Origin: Myxococcales bacterium
GTDB lineage: Bacteria; Myxococcota_A; UBA796; GCA-2862545
Assembly: GCA_019634415.1 (NCBI GenBank)
Contig: JAHQVJ010000009.1
Coordinates: 1 to 37,010 of the forward strand
Length of the DNA stretch: 37,010 bases
Direction of reading: 5' to 3'
Each line of letters starts with the position of its first letter. Position 1 is the stretch's first letter. This document shows, in pieces, positions 1-7,838 of the stretch. Below the pieces are notes generated by a model that saw only the letters and a list, made by a program, of their open reading frames with translations, searched no databases and was not told the DNA's origin. Made by a program: the position numbers and the translations under genes.

Positions 1-40
1 AGGGACAGCCGGTACACGCCACCGGCGAGGAGACGCCTTC

Positions 41-712
41 ATGATTCGCCATGCCCTCCCCTGCTTCGTCTTGGCCACCCTGTTCGTGGGCTGCTCGGGA
101 GACGACACCGACAAGACCGACACCACAGAGACCGACACGGACACGGACTCCGACACCGACGCGGATACCGACTCCGACGCGGACACCGACGTGACGTCGA
201 CGGCCGACACGTCGGAGCCCGAGGTCAACTACACGGGCAGCGACTTCGCCCTGATGGCCGAGGGCGTGTCGAAGGACTGCAGGATCCGCTGGGACATGGA
301 GGCCACGCCCGCCAGCTACACCTGCTCGTCCTGCAAGTTCGAGCTCGACTGGCAGTTCGACGTGCTCTACACCTTCTCGAAGAAGGAGAGCACCGTCGAC
401 GGATGCCTCGTCGGCGGCAAGGACAAGAACGGCAAGGACAAGCCCTACGAGATCCAGGATGCGGCGGTCGCCAACTTCTACAGCTTCGCGCCGGTCTTCA
501 CGAAGAAGCTGTCCACCTACTACAACTGGATCGCGCACGTCACCGCCGGCAAGGACCAGAGCGACGTGCTCCTCGGCTTCCCGGTCGGAGCCGACGTGTC
601 CAAGGTGTACTACACGGGCGGGACCTGGGACCAGAAGTCCGGGGACTTCACCTTCAATGCCTACTACGGTGTCTTCACGGCCACCGGGACGGTGACCGAG
701 TCGACTCCGTAG
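41..712 (+). CDS. Small lipoprotein with Asp/Thr-rich tether, function unknown
   Basis: Predicted lipoprotein of 223 residues. The N-terminus is a short hydrophobic signal ending in a lipobox (FVGC, Cys18). Residues about 20-60 are almost pure Asp/Thr/Ser/Ala in a (D/S/A)T alternation, a flexible acidic tether rather than a fold. The remaining 160 residues are polar and aromatic, with Cys83, Cys94, Cys97 and Cys120 or nearby, and look like a compact secreted beta-rich domain; I do not recognise the family. A GAGGAG ribosome site about 9 bases upstream supports the ATG. It is convergent with the FAD protein that ends at 737. The tether is the same style as that of the giant lipoprotein at 10888-17307, so both probably belong to a lineage-specific class of surface-tethered proteins. 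Lipoprotein call is solid; role unknown. Confidence 0.8.
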   Translation: MIRHALPCFVLATLFVGCSGDDTDKTDTTETDTDTDSDTDADTDSDADTDVTSTADTSEPEVNYTGSDFALMAEGVSKDCRIRWDMEATPASYTCSSCKFELDWQFDVLYTFSKKESTVDGCLVGGKDKNGKDKPYEIQDAAVANFYSFAPVFTKKLSTYYNWIAHVTAGKDQSDVLLGFPVGADVSKVYYTGGTWDQKSGDFTFNAYYGVFTATGTVTESTP

Positions 713-736
713 ACGCGCACTCGCTCGGTGGCTCGG

Positions 737-2026
737 CTAGCTGAAGAAGCGGCGCACGAGGTCGCGAGAGTAGTTGGCCACCAGCTCCACCAGGGTGAAG
801 GACAGGATCTCGCCTGTGTAAAAGGTGTGGAACTCACCCTGGAGCGCCTCGAGGTCGTCGTACCAGCCTGCTCGCATCACGTCGCTGCTCACGTGGGGGA
901 AGTAGCGCCAGTGCTGCGTGTGCAGGAACTCCGCCACCTTGCCCGACAGCTCGCCGGCCGCCATGGCGGTGTCGATGTTCTCCCGCACGGTCTGCTCGGT
1001 GACGCCCTCGCCACCGTAGGCGTAGTACACGAACAAGCCGTCGTCGTCTTCCACCGGGGGGTAGAACACGGTGGGCTGCCCAGGCGTGAACTCCCGCGCG
1101 TACGGGTAGACGTAGGTGCTGATGTCGGGCGCGCCTTCCAAGCGAGCGACCGTGACGTAGTAGTCGTTGTACTGGATCTGGGTGAACAGCCGCTCCTCGG
1201 TGGGGCTGGCGTCCAGGAAGCGCAGCGCCTCGGTGAGGGGGCACGCGAGGAACAGCTTGTCGAAGCGGTCGAACCACTCCTGGCCATCCTGCGACCAGTG
1301 GATGTCCACGCCCTTGGGAGAGCGATGCACCTCGTGCACGGTGACGCCGCGCTTGGTGCCCAGCTCGTAGTTGCGGTCCACCCGCTCCCACAGCTCCTGG
1401 AAGCCCTCCGCGAAGTCCTTGGTGTCGGGGATCTCCTTGCCGAGCACCACGTCGATGGCGGCTTCCATGTGGACGGGATCGAAGAACTTCAGGGCATAGG
1501 CCGCCGGCAGCTCGAGCATGCGACCGTAGCCGTAGGCCACGAAGAGCACCTCGAACAGCTCGCGGAAGCGCCCGAGGCCGTGCCGCCGCAGCCAGTCCGC
1601 GAAGGGCTGCTCCACACCGTCGCGCAGGCCTGCATAGCCGTGGCGGTCGATGCGCGTGAGGTGGCGCATGCGGTTGTACAGCGACGCCCCTCCGCGAACC
1701 ACGAGGCGCTCGAGGAGGTTGGCGTCGCTTAGGCTCGGGAACTCCTCCGAGCCGATGTTGACGATGCGCCGATCCACGATCTTGCGCTGCGTCATGTCCA
1801 TCCGCTCGCCGAGACTGCGGATGGTCTCGTAGCGGGGGGTGGTGAGGTTCGCCCCGAGGTCGTAGACCTTGCCCTCGTACTCGAAGCTGCGACACTTGCC
1901 GCCCACCACCTGTTCTTTCTCGAAGATGGTGATGTCGGTGACGCCCCGATGTTTCAGGGCGAGGGCGGTGGACATCCCTGCGGGTCCAGCGCCGATGATC
2001 GCAACGCGAGTGGTGAGGGGTAGCAT
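737..2026 (-). CDS. FAD-dependent oxidoreductase, amine oxidase / protoporphyrinogen oxidase-like
   Basis: Flavoprotein of 429 residues. The N-terminus holds the dinucleotide-binding Rossmann motif (VAIIGAGPAG, about residues 7-16), an acidic end of the second strand (IFEKE), the GG motif of FAD amine oxidases (VVGGKCRSF) and the YDLGAN segment that follows it in this superfamily. Length fits. The substrate cannot be read; relatives act on amines, carotenoids or protoporphyrinogen. The ATG at 2026 is preferred over an in-frame ATG at 2065 because a GGAG lies 8 bases before it and the Rossmann strand starts right after it. No signal peptide or membrane span is evident, so probably cytosolic or peripheral. 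It lies downstream of a small lipoprotein gene on the same strand, 132 bases away. Confidence 0.85.
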   Translation of the reverse strand: MLPLTTRVAIIGAGPAGMSTALALKHRGVTDITIFEKEQVVGGKCRSFEYEGKVYDLGANLTTPRYETIRSLGERMDMTQRKIVDRRIVNIGSEEFPSLSDANLLERLVVRGGASLYNRMRHLTRIDRHGYAGLRDGVEQPFADWLRRHGLGRFRELFEVLFVAYGYGRMLELPAAYALKFFDPVHMEAAIDVVLGKEIPDTKDFAEGFQELWERVDRNYELGTKRGVTVHEVHRSPKGVDIHWSQDGQEWFDRFDKLFLACPLTEALRFLDASPTEERLFTQIQYNDYYVTVARLEGAPDISTYVYPYAREFTPGQPTVFYPPVEDDDGLFVYYAYGGEGVTEQTVRENIDTAMAAGELSGKVAEFLHTQHWRYFPHVSSDVMRAGWYDDLEALQGEFHTFYTGEILSFTLVELVANYSRDLVRRFFS

Positions 2027-2096
2027 GTGGGGGTCTCCGTCAAGAACGCGTAGGTATCCCGTCAACCGACCAGAACTTGACGGTTCTTACGGTTGT

Positions 2097-2117
2097 GGAA
2101 GTCTCAGGGCGACTTCC
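2097..2117 (-). terminator. Possible stem-loop between lipoprotein and FAD genes
   Basis: Perfect 7-bp inverted repeat GGAAGTC / GACTTCC with a 7-base loop in the 132-base gap between the minus-strand lipoprotein and the FAD gene. There is no U-tract, so it could be a weak terminator, a processing site or chance. Confidence 0.3.
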
Positions 2118-2158
2118 GTTGGGTTGCGCTCGACGGGTCTCGATCCCCGGTGTCGACG

Positions 2159-2605
2159 CTACTCGCCGCCGCCTTCCTCTTCGGCAGCCGACACGGACAC
2201 CAGCGTGAGGACCCGCTGCCCGGCATTGTCGGTGATGCCAGCCGTGACCATCTCGTTGTCGCCCAGGTTGGCCACCACGGAGTTCATGCCACCCTGATCG
2301 CTGCGGGTGGGCTCCCAGCCCTTCTCCTTCATGATCGCCTCGTACTTCTCGAGAACAGCGTCGTTGCTGGTACCTTCGGCGATCTCGTACTGCACCGTGG
2401 AGGTCTTCACGCCGGCCATGTTCATGGACACGGCGGACACGATCTTGCCCTCGCCGTCGGCGAGCGGCGGCAGGGGGTGGTCCGCGGGGTGCTCCGCATC
2501 GTCTCCCATCGCGATCTCGGTGCCCGACATCTCCATGAGGGTGTCGCCCAGGCCCGAACAACCGAGGGCCACGAGGAATCCCACCCCGATGATGATCTTG
2601 CGCAT
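2159..2605 (-). CDS. Small lipoprotein, function unknown
   Basis: Lipoprotein of 148 residues. The start is an ATG at 2605 with a strong GGAGG just upstream; longer in-frame extensions run antisense through trpS and are discarded. Residues 1-16 form a signal with lipobox ALGC (Cys16). The mature part has a short Met/Gly/Asp/His-Pro linker, then a domain (about 55-140) whose pattern, a beta strand, 'NDAVLEKYEAIMKEKGWEP' and a final strand 'GQRVLTLVSV', resembles small periplasmic domains in which a helix ending in KGW precedes beta strands. I cannot give it a function. It ends in an acidic/Gly tail. It is divergent from trpS with a 150-base shared upstream region. Confidence 0.8.
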   Translation of the reverse strand: MRKIIIGVGFLVALGCSGLGDTLMEMSGTEIAMGDDAEHPADHPLPPLADGEGKIVSAVSMNMAGVKTSTVQYEIAEGTSNDAVLEKYEAIMKEKGWEPTRSDQGGMNSVVANLGDNEMVTAGITDNAGQRVLTLVSVSAAEEEGGGE

Positions 2606-2674
2606 TCGTCCTCCAGGAGGCTGCTGGTACGCGCGGGTGCCCACGGCATTGCGCTGCACGGCGACCTTACTCGG

Positions 2675-2694
2675 CTTGGCTGCGTTCGGCCAAG
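2675..2694. promoter_or_regulatory. Short inverted repeat in the lipoprotein/trpS divergent region
   Basis: CTTGGC / GCCAAG, 6-bp arms with an 8-base loop, in the 150-base region between the divergent lipoprotein and trpS. It could be an operator half-site pair or chance. I see no T-box or trp leader peptide here. Confidence 0.2.
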
Positions 2695-2755
2695 ACAACC
2701 CGGCGGGGGTGGCACGTCTTCCCCGTCGGAATAGCCGTCCTACACAGGAGGAAAC

Positions 2756-3766
2756 GTGTCTGCCAAGCAGGTCTCGCTCACCGGCATCAAGCCCACCGGT
2801 ACCCCCCACGTGGGGAACTGGCTGGGCGCCATCGTGCCGGCGCTCGAGCTCGCGAAGCGCCCCGACGTGGTCTCGGCCTACTTCATCGCCGACTACCACG
2901 CACTCACCACGGTGCGAGATGCGAGCCAGATGCGCCAGCTCACCCACGAGGTGGCCGCAACCTGGCTGGCGTTCGGCTTGGATCCCGAGAACACGTTGTT
3001 CTACCGCCAGTCGGACCTGCCCGAGGTGTTCGAGCTGTCCTGGGTGCTGGCCTGCATGACTCCGAAGGGCTTCATGAACAAGGCCCACGCCTACAAGGCT
3101 GCCCGCGACACCAACGTGGAGAAGGGCGAGGACGAGGACGCCGGCGTCAACATGGGGCTCTACACCTACCCGGTGCTGATGGCCGCCGACATCCTGATCG
3201 TGGATGCCGATCTGGTGCCCGTGGGCAAGGATCAGGTGCAGCACGTGGAGATCGCGCGCGACATCGCGGGACGCATCAACCACGCCTTCGGCGAGGGCAC
3301 CCTGAAGCTGCCGAAGGCGGAGCTACAGGACCAGAGCGCGGTGGTGCCGGGGGTCGACGGGCGGAAGATGTCGAAGAGCTACGACAACACCCTGCCCTGC
3401 TTCCTGACGGCCAAGAAGCTGCGCCGGTCCGTGATGCGCATCGTCACGGACTCCACTCCGCCGGAAGCCCCCAAAGACCCCGACGACTCCCTGATCTTCG
3501 ACATCCACAAGGCACTGCTGTCGCCCGAGGAGACCGAGGCGCTGGCGGCACGGTACCGGGGTGGCATCAGCTGGGGCGAGGCCAAGCAGGCGCTGTACGA
3601 GGCTCTCGAGGCCAGGCTCGCCGAGCCGCGGGAGCGCTACGAGCAGTGGATCCGTGACCCAGACGCCATCGAGGACCTGCTGGCGAGCGGCGCTGTACGA
3701 GCGCGGGAGCTGGCGGGACCGGTGATGGACCGCGTGCGCTCCGCCGTGGGTGGCGGTCGCCCGTAG
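2756..3766 (+). CDS. trpS: Tryptophanyl-tRNA synthetase
   Basis: Class I aminoacyl-tRNA synthetase, 336 residues, charging tRNA-Trp in the cytosol. The HIGH-equivalent is TPHVGN (residues 16-21), the KMSKS loop is intact (204-208), and the LxTYPVLMAADIL segment characteristic of TrpRS is at about 135-147. An insertion rich in Lys/Glu/Asp (about 115-130) precedes it, as in the longer TrpRS subtype. The start is GTG with AGGAGG five bases upstream. It is probably transcribed alone: a divergent gene lies upstream and 97 bases separate it from the ammonium channel. It is the most confidently named housekeeping gene in the window. Confidence 0.97.
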   Translation: MSAKQVSLTGIKPTGTPHVGNWLGAIVPALELAKRPDVVSAYFIADYHALTTVRDASQMRQLTHEVAATWLAFGLDPENTLFYRQSDLPEVFELSWVLACMTPKGFMNKAHAYKAARDTNVEKGEDEDAGVNMGLYTYPVLMAADILIVDADLVPVGKDQVQHVEIARDIAGRINHAFGEGTLKLPKAELQDQSAVVPGVDGRKMSKSYDNTLPCFLTAKKLRRSVMRIVTDSTPPEAPKDPDDSLIFDIHKALLSPEETEALAARYRGGISWGEAKQALYEALEARLAEPRERYEQWIRDPDAIEDLLASGAVRARELAGPVMDRVRSAVGGGRP

Positions 3767-3863
3767 CGACGGGGCCGCGCGAAACCGTGGCGAACCCCAT
3801 TTCCCTACAACGTCAAGTCTGCTGATCCGAGGCGGGGACGAACCGCGGATTGGGAGACTTGTC

Positions 3864-5270
3864 ATGCGTCGAACCCTGCTCAGCGTGCTCGCCAGTCTGG
3901 CGGCCCTGGGGGTCCCCTCATCGGCCTTCGCCCAGGACGGCCCGGCACGAAATGCTGGCGAGCTGCTGCTGCAGCAGAGTCGCAACCTCGACGATCTCTG
4001 GGTCCTGGTGTGCGCTGGCGCCGTCTTCTTCATGCAGGCCGGCTTCCTCGCCTTCGAGGTGGGCGTGGTCCGACCGAAGGCAGCGGCGTCGGTGGCCATG
4101 AAGAACATCATCGATGCCGTCATCATGATGACCTTCTTCTTCCTCATCGGCTTCGGCGTGATGTTCGGCGACTCGATGGGCGGGCTGGGCATCGTGGGCA
4201 CGAGCCTGTTCGCCTTCGACCCCACCATGGCGGTCGATGGCCAGCTGGTGAGCGTGTTCTTCATCTTCCAGCTGGCCTTCGCCTGCACCGCCATGACCAT
4301 CGTGTCGGGCGCCATGGCGGAGCGCACCGGCTTCATCGCCTACCTGGCGGCGGCCATCATCGTGGGCATGGTGGTCTACCCGGTGTTCGGCCACTGGGCG
4401 TGGGGCAACCTGCTCGAGGTCAGCAACGAGAGCTGGCTCGCGCGGCTGGGCTTCATCGACTTCGCGGGCGGCACGGTGGTGCACTCGGTGGGCGGCTGGA
4501 TGGCGCTGATCGGCCTGTGGCTCCTGGGGCCCCGCTTGGGCCGCTTCGATCCCTCCACGGGTGAGGTCAACGAGCTGCCCACCCACGAGAACGGCATCGC
4601 CTGGACGGCCATGGGTACCCTGTTCCTCTGGGTCGGCTGGTGGGGCTTCAACGGCGGCTCCACGCTGTCGCTGAACTCGGAAGCGCTGGTGGCCATCCTC
4701 AACACCAACCTGGCTGCGGGCACCGGCGGGCTCTTCGCCTTCATGCACTGCCACCTGCTGCAGAACGGTCGCTTCCTGAAGATCAAGGTGCTCGGCGGTG
4801 TGCTCGGCGGGCTCGTGGCCATCACGGCCTCGGCGGCCATGGTGCCGGGCTGGGCGGCCCTGCTGATCGGTGCGATCGCAGGCCCCGTCCACAACCTGGC
4901 CCACGACTTCCTGCTCGACACCCTCAAGCTCGACGACGCGGTGGGCGCGGTGCCGGTGCACCTGGCCTGCGGCATCTACGGCACGATGGCGGCGGCCCTG
5001 TTCGTGGCGCCCGAGTACCTCGCCTGGGCTCCGGCGGACGCCGGCAGCGTGTGGATGGCGCGGGTCTACCAGCTGGGTGTGCAGGCCGTCGGCGTGCTCT
5101 CCTGCATGGCCTGGTGCCTGGTCATCTCCTACGTGATGTTCGGCTTCCTGCACGAGACCTTCGGTCTGCGGCTGTCCCCTCGCGACGAGCTCGAGGGCAT
5201 GAGCTACGGCGACCGCCAGTCCGGCAGCGACGTGGACGCGGACGAGCTCCGCAAGATCCTCGAGGGCTGA
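3864..5270 (+). CDS. amt: Ammonium transporter (Amt family)
   Basis: Inner-membrane ammonium channel of 468 residues; residues 1-23 look like a cleavable signal peptide (AFA-Q) followed by eleven hydrophobic spans. Diagnostic elements: FGHWAWG (175-181), DFAGGTVVHSVGG (199-211) with the first twin His at 207, and LDDAVGAVPVHLACGIYG (356-373) with the second twin His at 366. The ATG at 3864 follows GGGAGA and places the signal peptide correctly; an earlier in-frame start lacks this. The cytosolic tail is short and acidic (SDVDADELRKILEG). Unusually, no P-II (GlnK) gene follows. Instead the next gene starts one base after the stop and the run continues with OmpA-like, kinase, pseudo-sensor and porin genes, which suggests that this Amt serves a dedicated envelope complex or sensor. 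Confidence 0.93.
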   Translation: MRRTLLSVLASLAALGVPSSAFAQDGPARNAGELLLQQSRNLDDLWVLVCAGAVFFMQAGFLAFEVGVVRPKAAASVAMKNIIDAVIMMTFFFLIGFGVMFGDSMGGLGIVGTSLFAFDPTMAVDGQLVSVFFIFQLAFACTAMTIVSGAMAERTGFIAYLAAAIIVGMVVYPVFGHWAWGNLLEVSNESWLARLGFIDFAGGTVVHSVGGWMALIGLWLLGPRLGRFDPSTGEVNELPTHENGIAWTAMGTLFLWVGWWGFNGGSTLSLNSEALVAILNTNLAAGTGGLFAFMHCHLLQNGRFLKIKVLGGVLGGLVAITASAAMVPGWAALLIGAIAGPVHNLAHDFLLDTLKLDDAVGAVPVHLACGIYGTMAAALFVAPEYLAWAPADAGSVWMARVYQLGVQAVGVLSCMAWCLVISYVMFGFLHETFGLRLSPRDELEGMSYGDRQSGSDVDADELRKILEG

Positions 5271-5271
5271 C

Positions 5272-5460
5272 ATGTTGGACTTCGACCAGGTCGCCATCAA
5301 GAAGCTGTTCGGCTCGAAGCTGATGAGCGCCGACGACTTCATGAAGCTGCCCGCAGACAAGCGGAACAAGCTCATCACCTCCGGCAAGGTCCAGTTCCTC
5401 AAGGACGGCCTGCCCGTGCCCCTCATCGACGCCGTGCGGAGCATCGCACGGGCGGCCTAG
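5272..5460 (+). CDS. 62-residue soluble protein in amt operon
   Basis: Small protein of 62 residues starting one base after the amt stop, hence translationally coupled. It has no signal or membrane span. The sequence is Lys/Asp-rich at the N-terminus (QVAIKKLFGSK) with predicted helices and ends in an amphipathic helix (LIDAVRSIARAA). No family recognised. Its position directly after amt, where glnK sits in other bacteria, makes a cytosolic partner or regulator of the channel a reasonable guess, but it has no P-II T-loop or fold signature and is about half the size of GlnK. Codon use matches the neighbours, and the coupling argues that it is a real gene. Confidence 0.75.
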   Translation: MLDFDQVAIKKLFGSKLMSADDFMKLPADKRNKLITSGKVQFLKDGLPVPLIDAVRSIARAA

Positions 5461-5488
5461 GCCGCGTTCCCCGACTCCGGAGTGCCCC

Positions 5489-6304
5489 ATGAGCGAAGAG
5501 ACCGTGGACGACAACCTGGCGGGCCGAATCGGCGAGGACACCGTGCTGGCGCAGGTAGAGGGACGCTTTCGCTCCGGAGGAAAGGCCATCGGCGTGCTGG
5601 CCGCCAGCTCCCTGCTGGTGGTGGCGGGGGTGGTGCTGGCTCCCACCGTGTTCCCGAGCTTGGCCCCCGACGCAGCAGCGACGCCGGAGCTGGTGCCGCT
5701 GAAGCCGCCTCCTTCAGCCGAGCCGGTGGCGGCAGCAGCGGCCATCCCACAGGACGAGCCTGCAGAGGTCGACGGCACCGAGCAGACCGCAGAGGCCGAC
5801 GGCACCGCAGAGGCGGATGACGCCGTGCAGACCGATGGCGCGGATGCCTCGGACACGCGCCATGCGTCGGCTGGGACTCCGCACGAGGAGGCGGCCGCAG
5901 CTGCACCGGCCGACATCACGGCGGGCGCGGCACCCCGTCCCCCTGCGACGGCCCCGAAGGCACCTGCCGGCCCCGCTGCTCCCGTGGTGGTGCGCTTCGA
6001 CTTCAACCAGATGCAGGCCGGCTTCAGCGACGCGACCAAGGCCGAGCTCGCCACCTTCGCGAAGGCCTGCACGGGTCGCGTCACCCTCACGGGGCACACC
6101 TGCAACATCGGCAAGGAGTCGGTGAACCAGGTCATGGGCCTGATCCGAGCCGAGGCCGTGGCCGCGCTGCTGGCGGATCACGGCCTGTCCCGAGACCGCA
6201 TGGCGGTGCAGAGCTCCGGCAGCGAGTCGCCTGCGTACGCCAACGACACCGAGGAGGGGCGGCGACGAAACCGACGCGTAGACGTGGTTTGCGACGAATC
6301 CTGA
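5489..6304 (+). CDS. Membrane-anchored OmpA/MotB-domain protein
   Basis: 271 residues. A cytosolic stub (1-32), one membrane span (about 33-52), a long Ala/Pro/Glu/Asp linker (55-165) and a C-terminal OmpA/MotB peptidoglycan-associating domain (166-268). The OmpA core is recognisable by VVVRFDFN (strand 1), VTLTGHTCNIG (198-208), IRAEAVAALLADHG and the closing NRRVDVV. The Asp of the usual GHTD motif, which binds diaminopimelate in studied OmpA domains, is Cys205 here, while the downstream Arg220 (IRAEAV) is kept; Cys194 lies close by, so a disulfide is possible. Topology suggests an inner-membrane protein reaching across the periplasm to the wall. It is the third gene of the amt operon, 28 bases after the 62-residue gene. 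Confidence 0.88.
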   Translation: MSEETVDDNLAGRIGEDTVLAQVEGRFRSGGKAIGVLAASSLLVVAGVVLAPTVFPSLAPDAAATPELVPLKPPPSAEPVAAAAAIPQDEPAEVDGTEQTAEADGTAEADDAVQTDGADASDTRHASAGTPHEEAAAAAPADITAGAAPRPPATAPKAPAGPAAPVVVRFDFNQMQAGFSDATKAELATFAKACTGRVTLTGHTCNIGKESVNQVMGLIRAEAVAALLADHGLSRDRMAVQSSGSESPAYANDTEEGRRRNRRVDVVCDES

Positions 6305-6326
6305 GCTTTGGATCCCAGAGGACGTC

Positions 6327-7838
6327 ATGAACTCCAGCCTGCCCGCGCAAGGCGACATCGTGTGTGGCCGCTACCACCTCACCCAGCTTCTGGGCAGGGG
6401 CTCGATGGGCGTGGTCTACGCCGCCATCGATCTGGCGCTGCAGCGGCGCCGCGCCATCAAGCTGATGCTGCCCGAGCGCACCGGGGGCACCACGCTTCAG
6501 GGCAACCCCACCCTGCGGGCAGAGGCGGCGGCGCTGATGGGCCTGTCGCATCCCAACATCGTGCGGATCTTCAACTTCGAGCAAGAGGACGAGCTGGAGC
6601 TGTTGGTGATGGAGTTCCTCAAGGGCACCAACCTCCACGACCACGTGCGAAACCTGCCCGAGCGCCGGATGCGCCCCGATTCCGGGCTGCGAGTGTCGCT
6701 GGACTGCCTGGCGGGCCTGCAGAACGCCCACGAGTCGGGCGTGGTCCACAACGACCTGAAGCCTGGCAACATCATGCTGTGTGACGACGGTGTGGTGAAG
6801 CTGTGCGACTTCGGCCTGTCGGGGCTCACCGAGCACCAGGGCCCGCAGCGCAAGAAGCTGGTGATCGGCACGCCGGCCTTCATCTCCCCGGAGCGGGCAC
6901 GGGGAGACACGCAGCCCGATCCTCGCTCGGATCTGTACTCGATGGGCGCGTGCATGTACGCCCTGCTGTCGGGGGCCCCTCCCTTCGGAAGCCACCGCGA
7001 CCAGGCCTACGAAGGCCACGCTCGTCAGGCCCTGCCGAAGTCTCCCTTCATCGGCCCACAGATCCACGGCTTCCTGGTGAAGTCGATGTCGAAGCGCCCC
7101 AAGGACCGCTTCGAGAGTGCAGCGGCCATGCGGGAGGCCCTGCAGACGCTGCTCAACCGACTCGACCGCGACGAGGCCAACGGCTCGGTGGTCAGCGGAG
7201 TGCGCTCGGAGCTGCGCTCCGCCCGGCGTGCGCAGGGGGCGCGACGGTCGGCGAAGGCGCGCGACATGGTGCTGGTCCCGCCCCGCACCTGGGGAGCCCG
7301 TCCCCATCCGTTCCTGATGGATCGCACCCCCATCACCCACGCGATGTACGAGGTGTTCGTGCGCGAGACGGGGGCCTCGGCTCCGCCGGGCTGGATCGGC
7401 AAGAAGGCTCCGTGGAGTCGGCGCGACCACCCGGTGTGTGGGCTGACCCACAAGCAGGCACGCGCCTACGCCGAGTGGTCGGGCAGCCGCCTGCCGACCC
7501 TCGACGAGTGGCTGTACGCCTGCCGCGGCCCCTACGACACGGAGTTCCCATGGGGCGACGACTACGTCGCCACCTACTGCAACGGGCCCAACGGGCCAGG
7601 CGCCACGACCCCCGTTCGACGCCACCGGCGCGGCGCCACCGCCGAGGGCGTGCTCGATCTGGTCGGAAACGTGTGGGAGTGGGTGGACGATCCGCGCGAT
7701 GGCTCGGCGAGCCTGGCGGTGGGCGGCTCGTTCCGGAGTCACCCCGCTGGGCGAGACGGCCTGCTCGCGACCCGAACCATCGAGCCCGGTGAGCCCGTCG
7801 ACGACGTCGGCTTCCGCTGCGTGAGGGATGCCCGATGA
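6327..7838 (+). CDS. Ser/Thr protein kinase fused to formylglycine-enzyme-like (SUMF1) domain
   Basis: 503 residues, no membrane span. Kinase domain about 15-275: Gly loop GRGSMG (23-28), Lys45 in AIKLM, helix-C Glu66, catalytic loop HNDLKPGN (141-148), DFG 161-163, GTPAFISPE (181-189). The HRD Arg is Asn, a non-RD kinase, so activation-loop phosphorylation may not be needed; catalytic Asp143 and Lys145 are present. After a basic linker, residues 314-501 form an FGE-sulfatase-type domain: MVLVPP, MDRTPIT, RLPTLDEWLYAC, NVWEWV, GGSF and the final GFRCV. The active-site Cys pair of true formylglycine enzymes is not obvious, so this is probably a ligand- or partner-binding version. ATG with AGAGGA upstream; its TGA overlaps the next start (ATGA). 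Confidence 0.92.
   Translation: MNSSLPAQGDIVCGRYHLTQLLGRGSMGVVYAAIDLALQRRRAIKLMLPERTGGTTLQGNPTLRAEAAALMGLSHPNIVRIFNFEQEDELELLVMEFLKGTNLHDHVRNLPERRMRPDSGLRVSLDCLAGLQNAHESGVVHNDLKPGNIMLCDDGVVKLCDFGLSGLTEHQGPQRKKLVIGTPAFISPERARGDTQPDPRSDLYSMGACMYALLSGAPPFGSHRDQAYEGHARQALPKSPFIGPQIHGFLVKSMSKRPKDRFESAAAMREALQTLLNRLDRDEANGSVVSGVRSELRSARRAQGARRSAKARDMVLVPPRTWGARPHPFLMDRTPITHAMYEVFVRETGASAPPGWIGKKAPWSRRDHPVCGLTHKQARAYAEWSGSRLPTLDEWLYACRGPYDTEFPWGDDYVATYCNGPNGPGATTPVRRHRRGATAEGVLDLVGNVWEWVDDPRDGSASLAVGGSFRSHPAGRDGLLATRTIEPGEPVDDVGFRCVRDAR

Noticed and set aside
2606..2755. Trp-attenuator or T-box leader before trpS
   Set aside because: No Trp-codon leader peptide and no T-box core seen; only a weak 6-bp inverted repeat.
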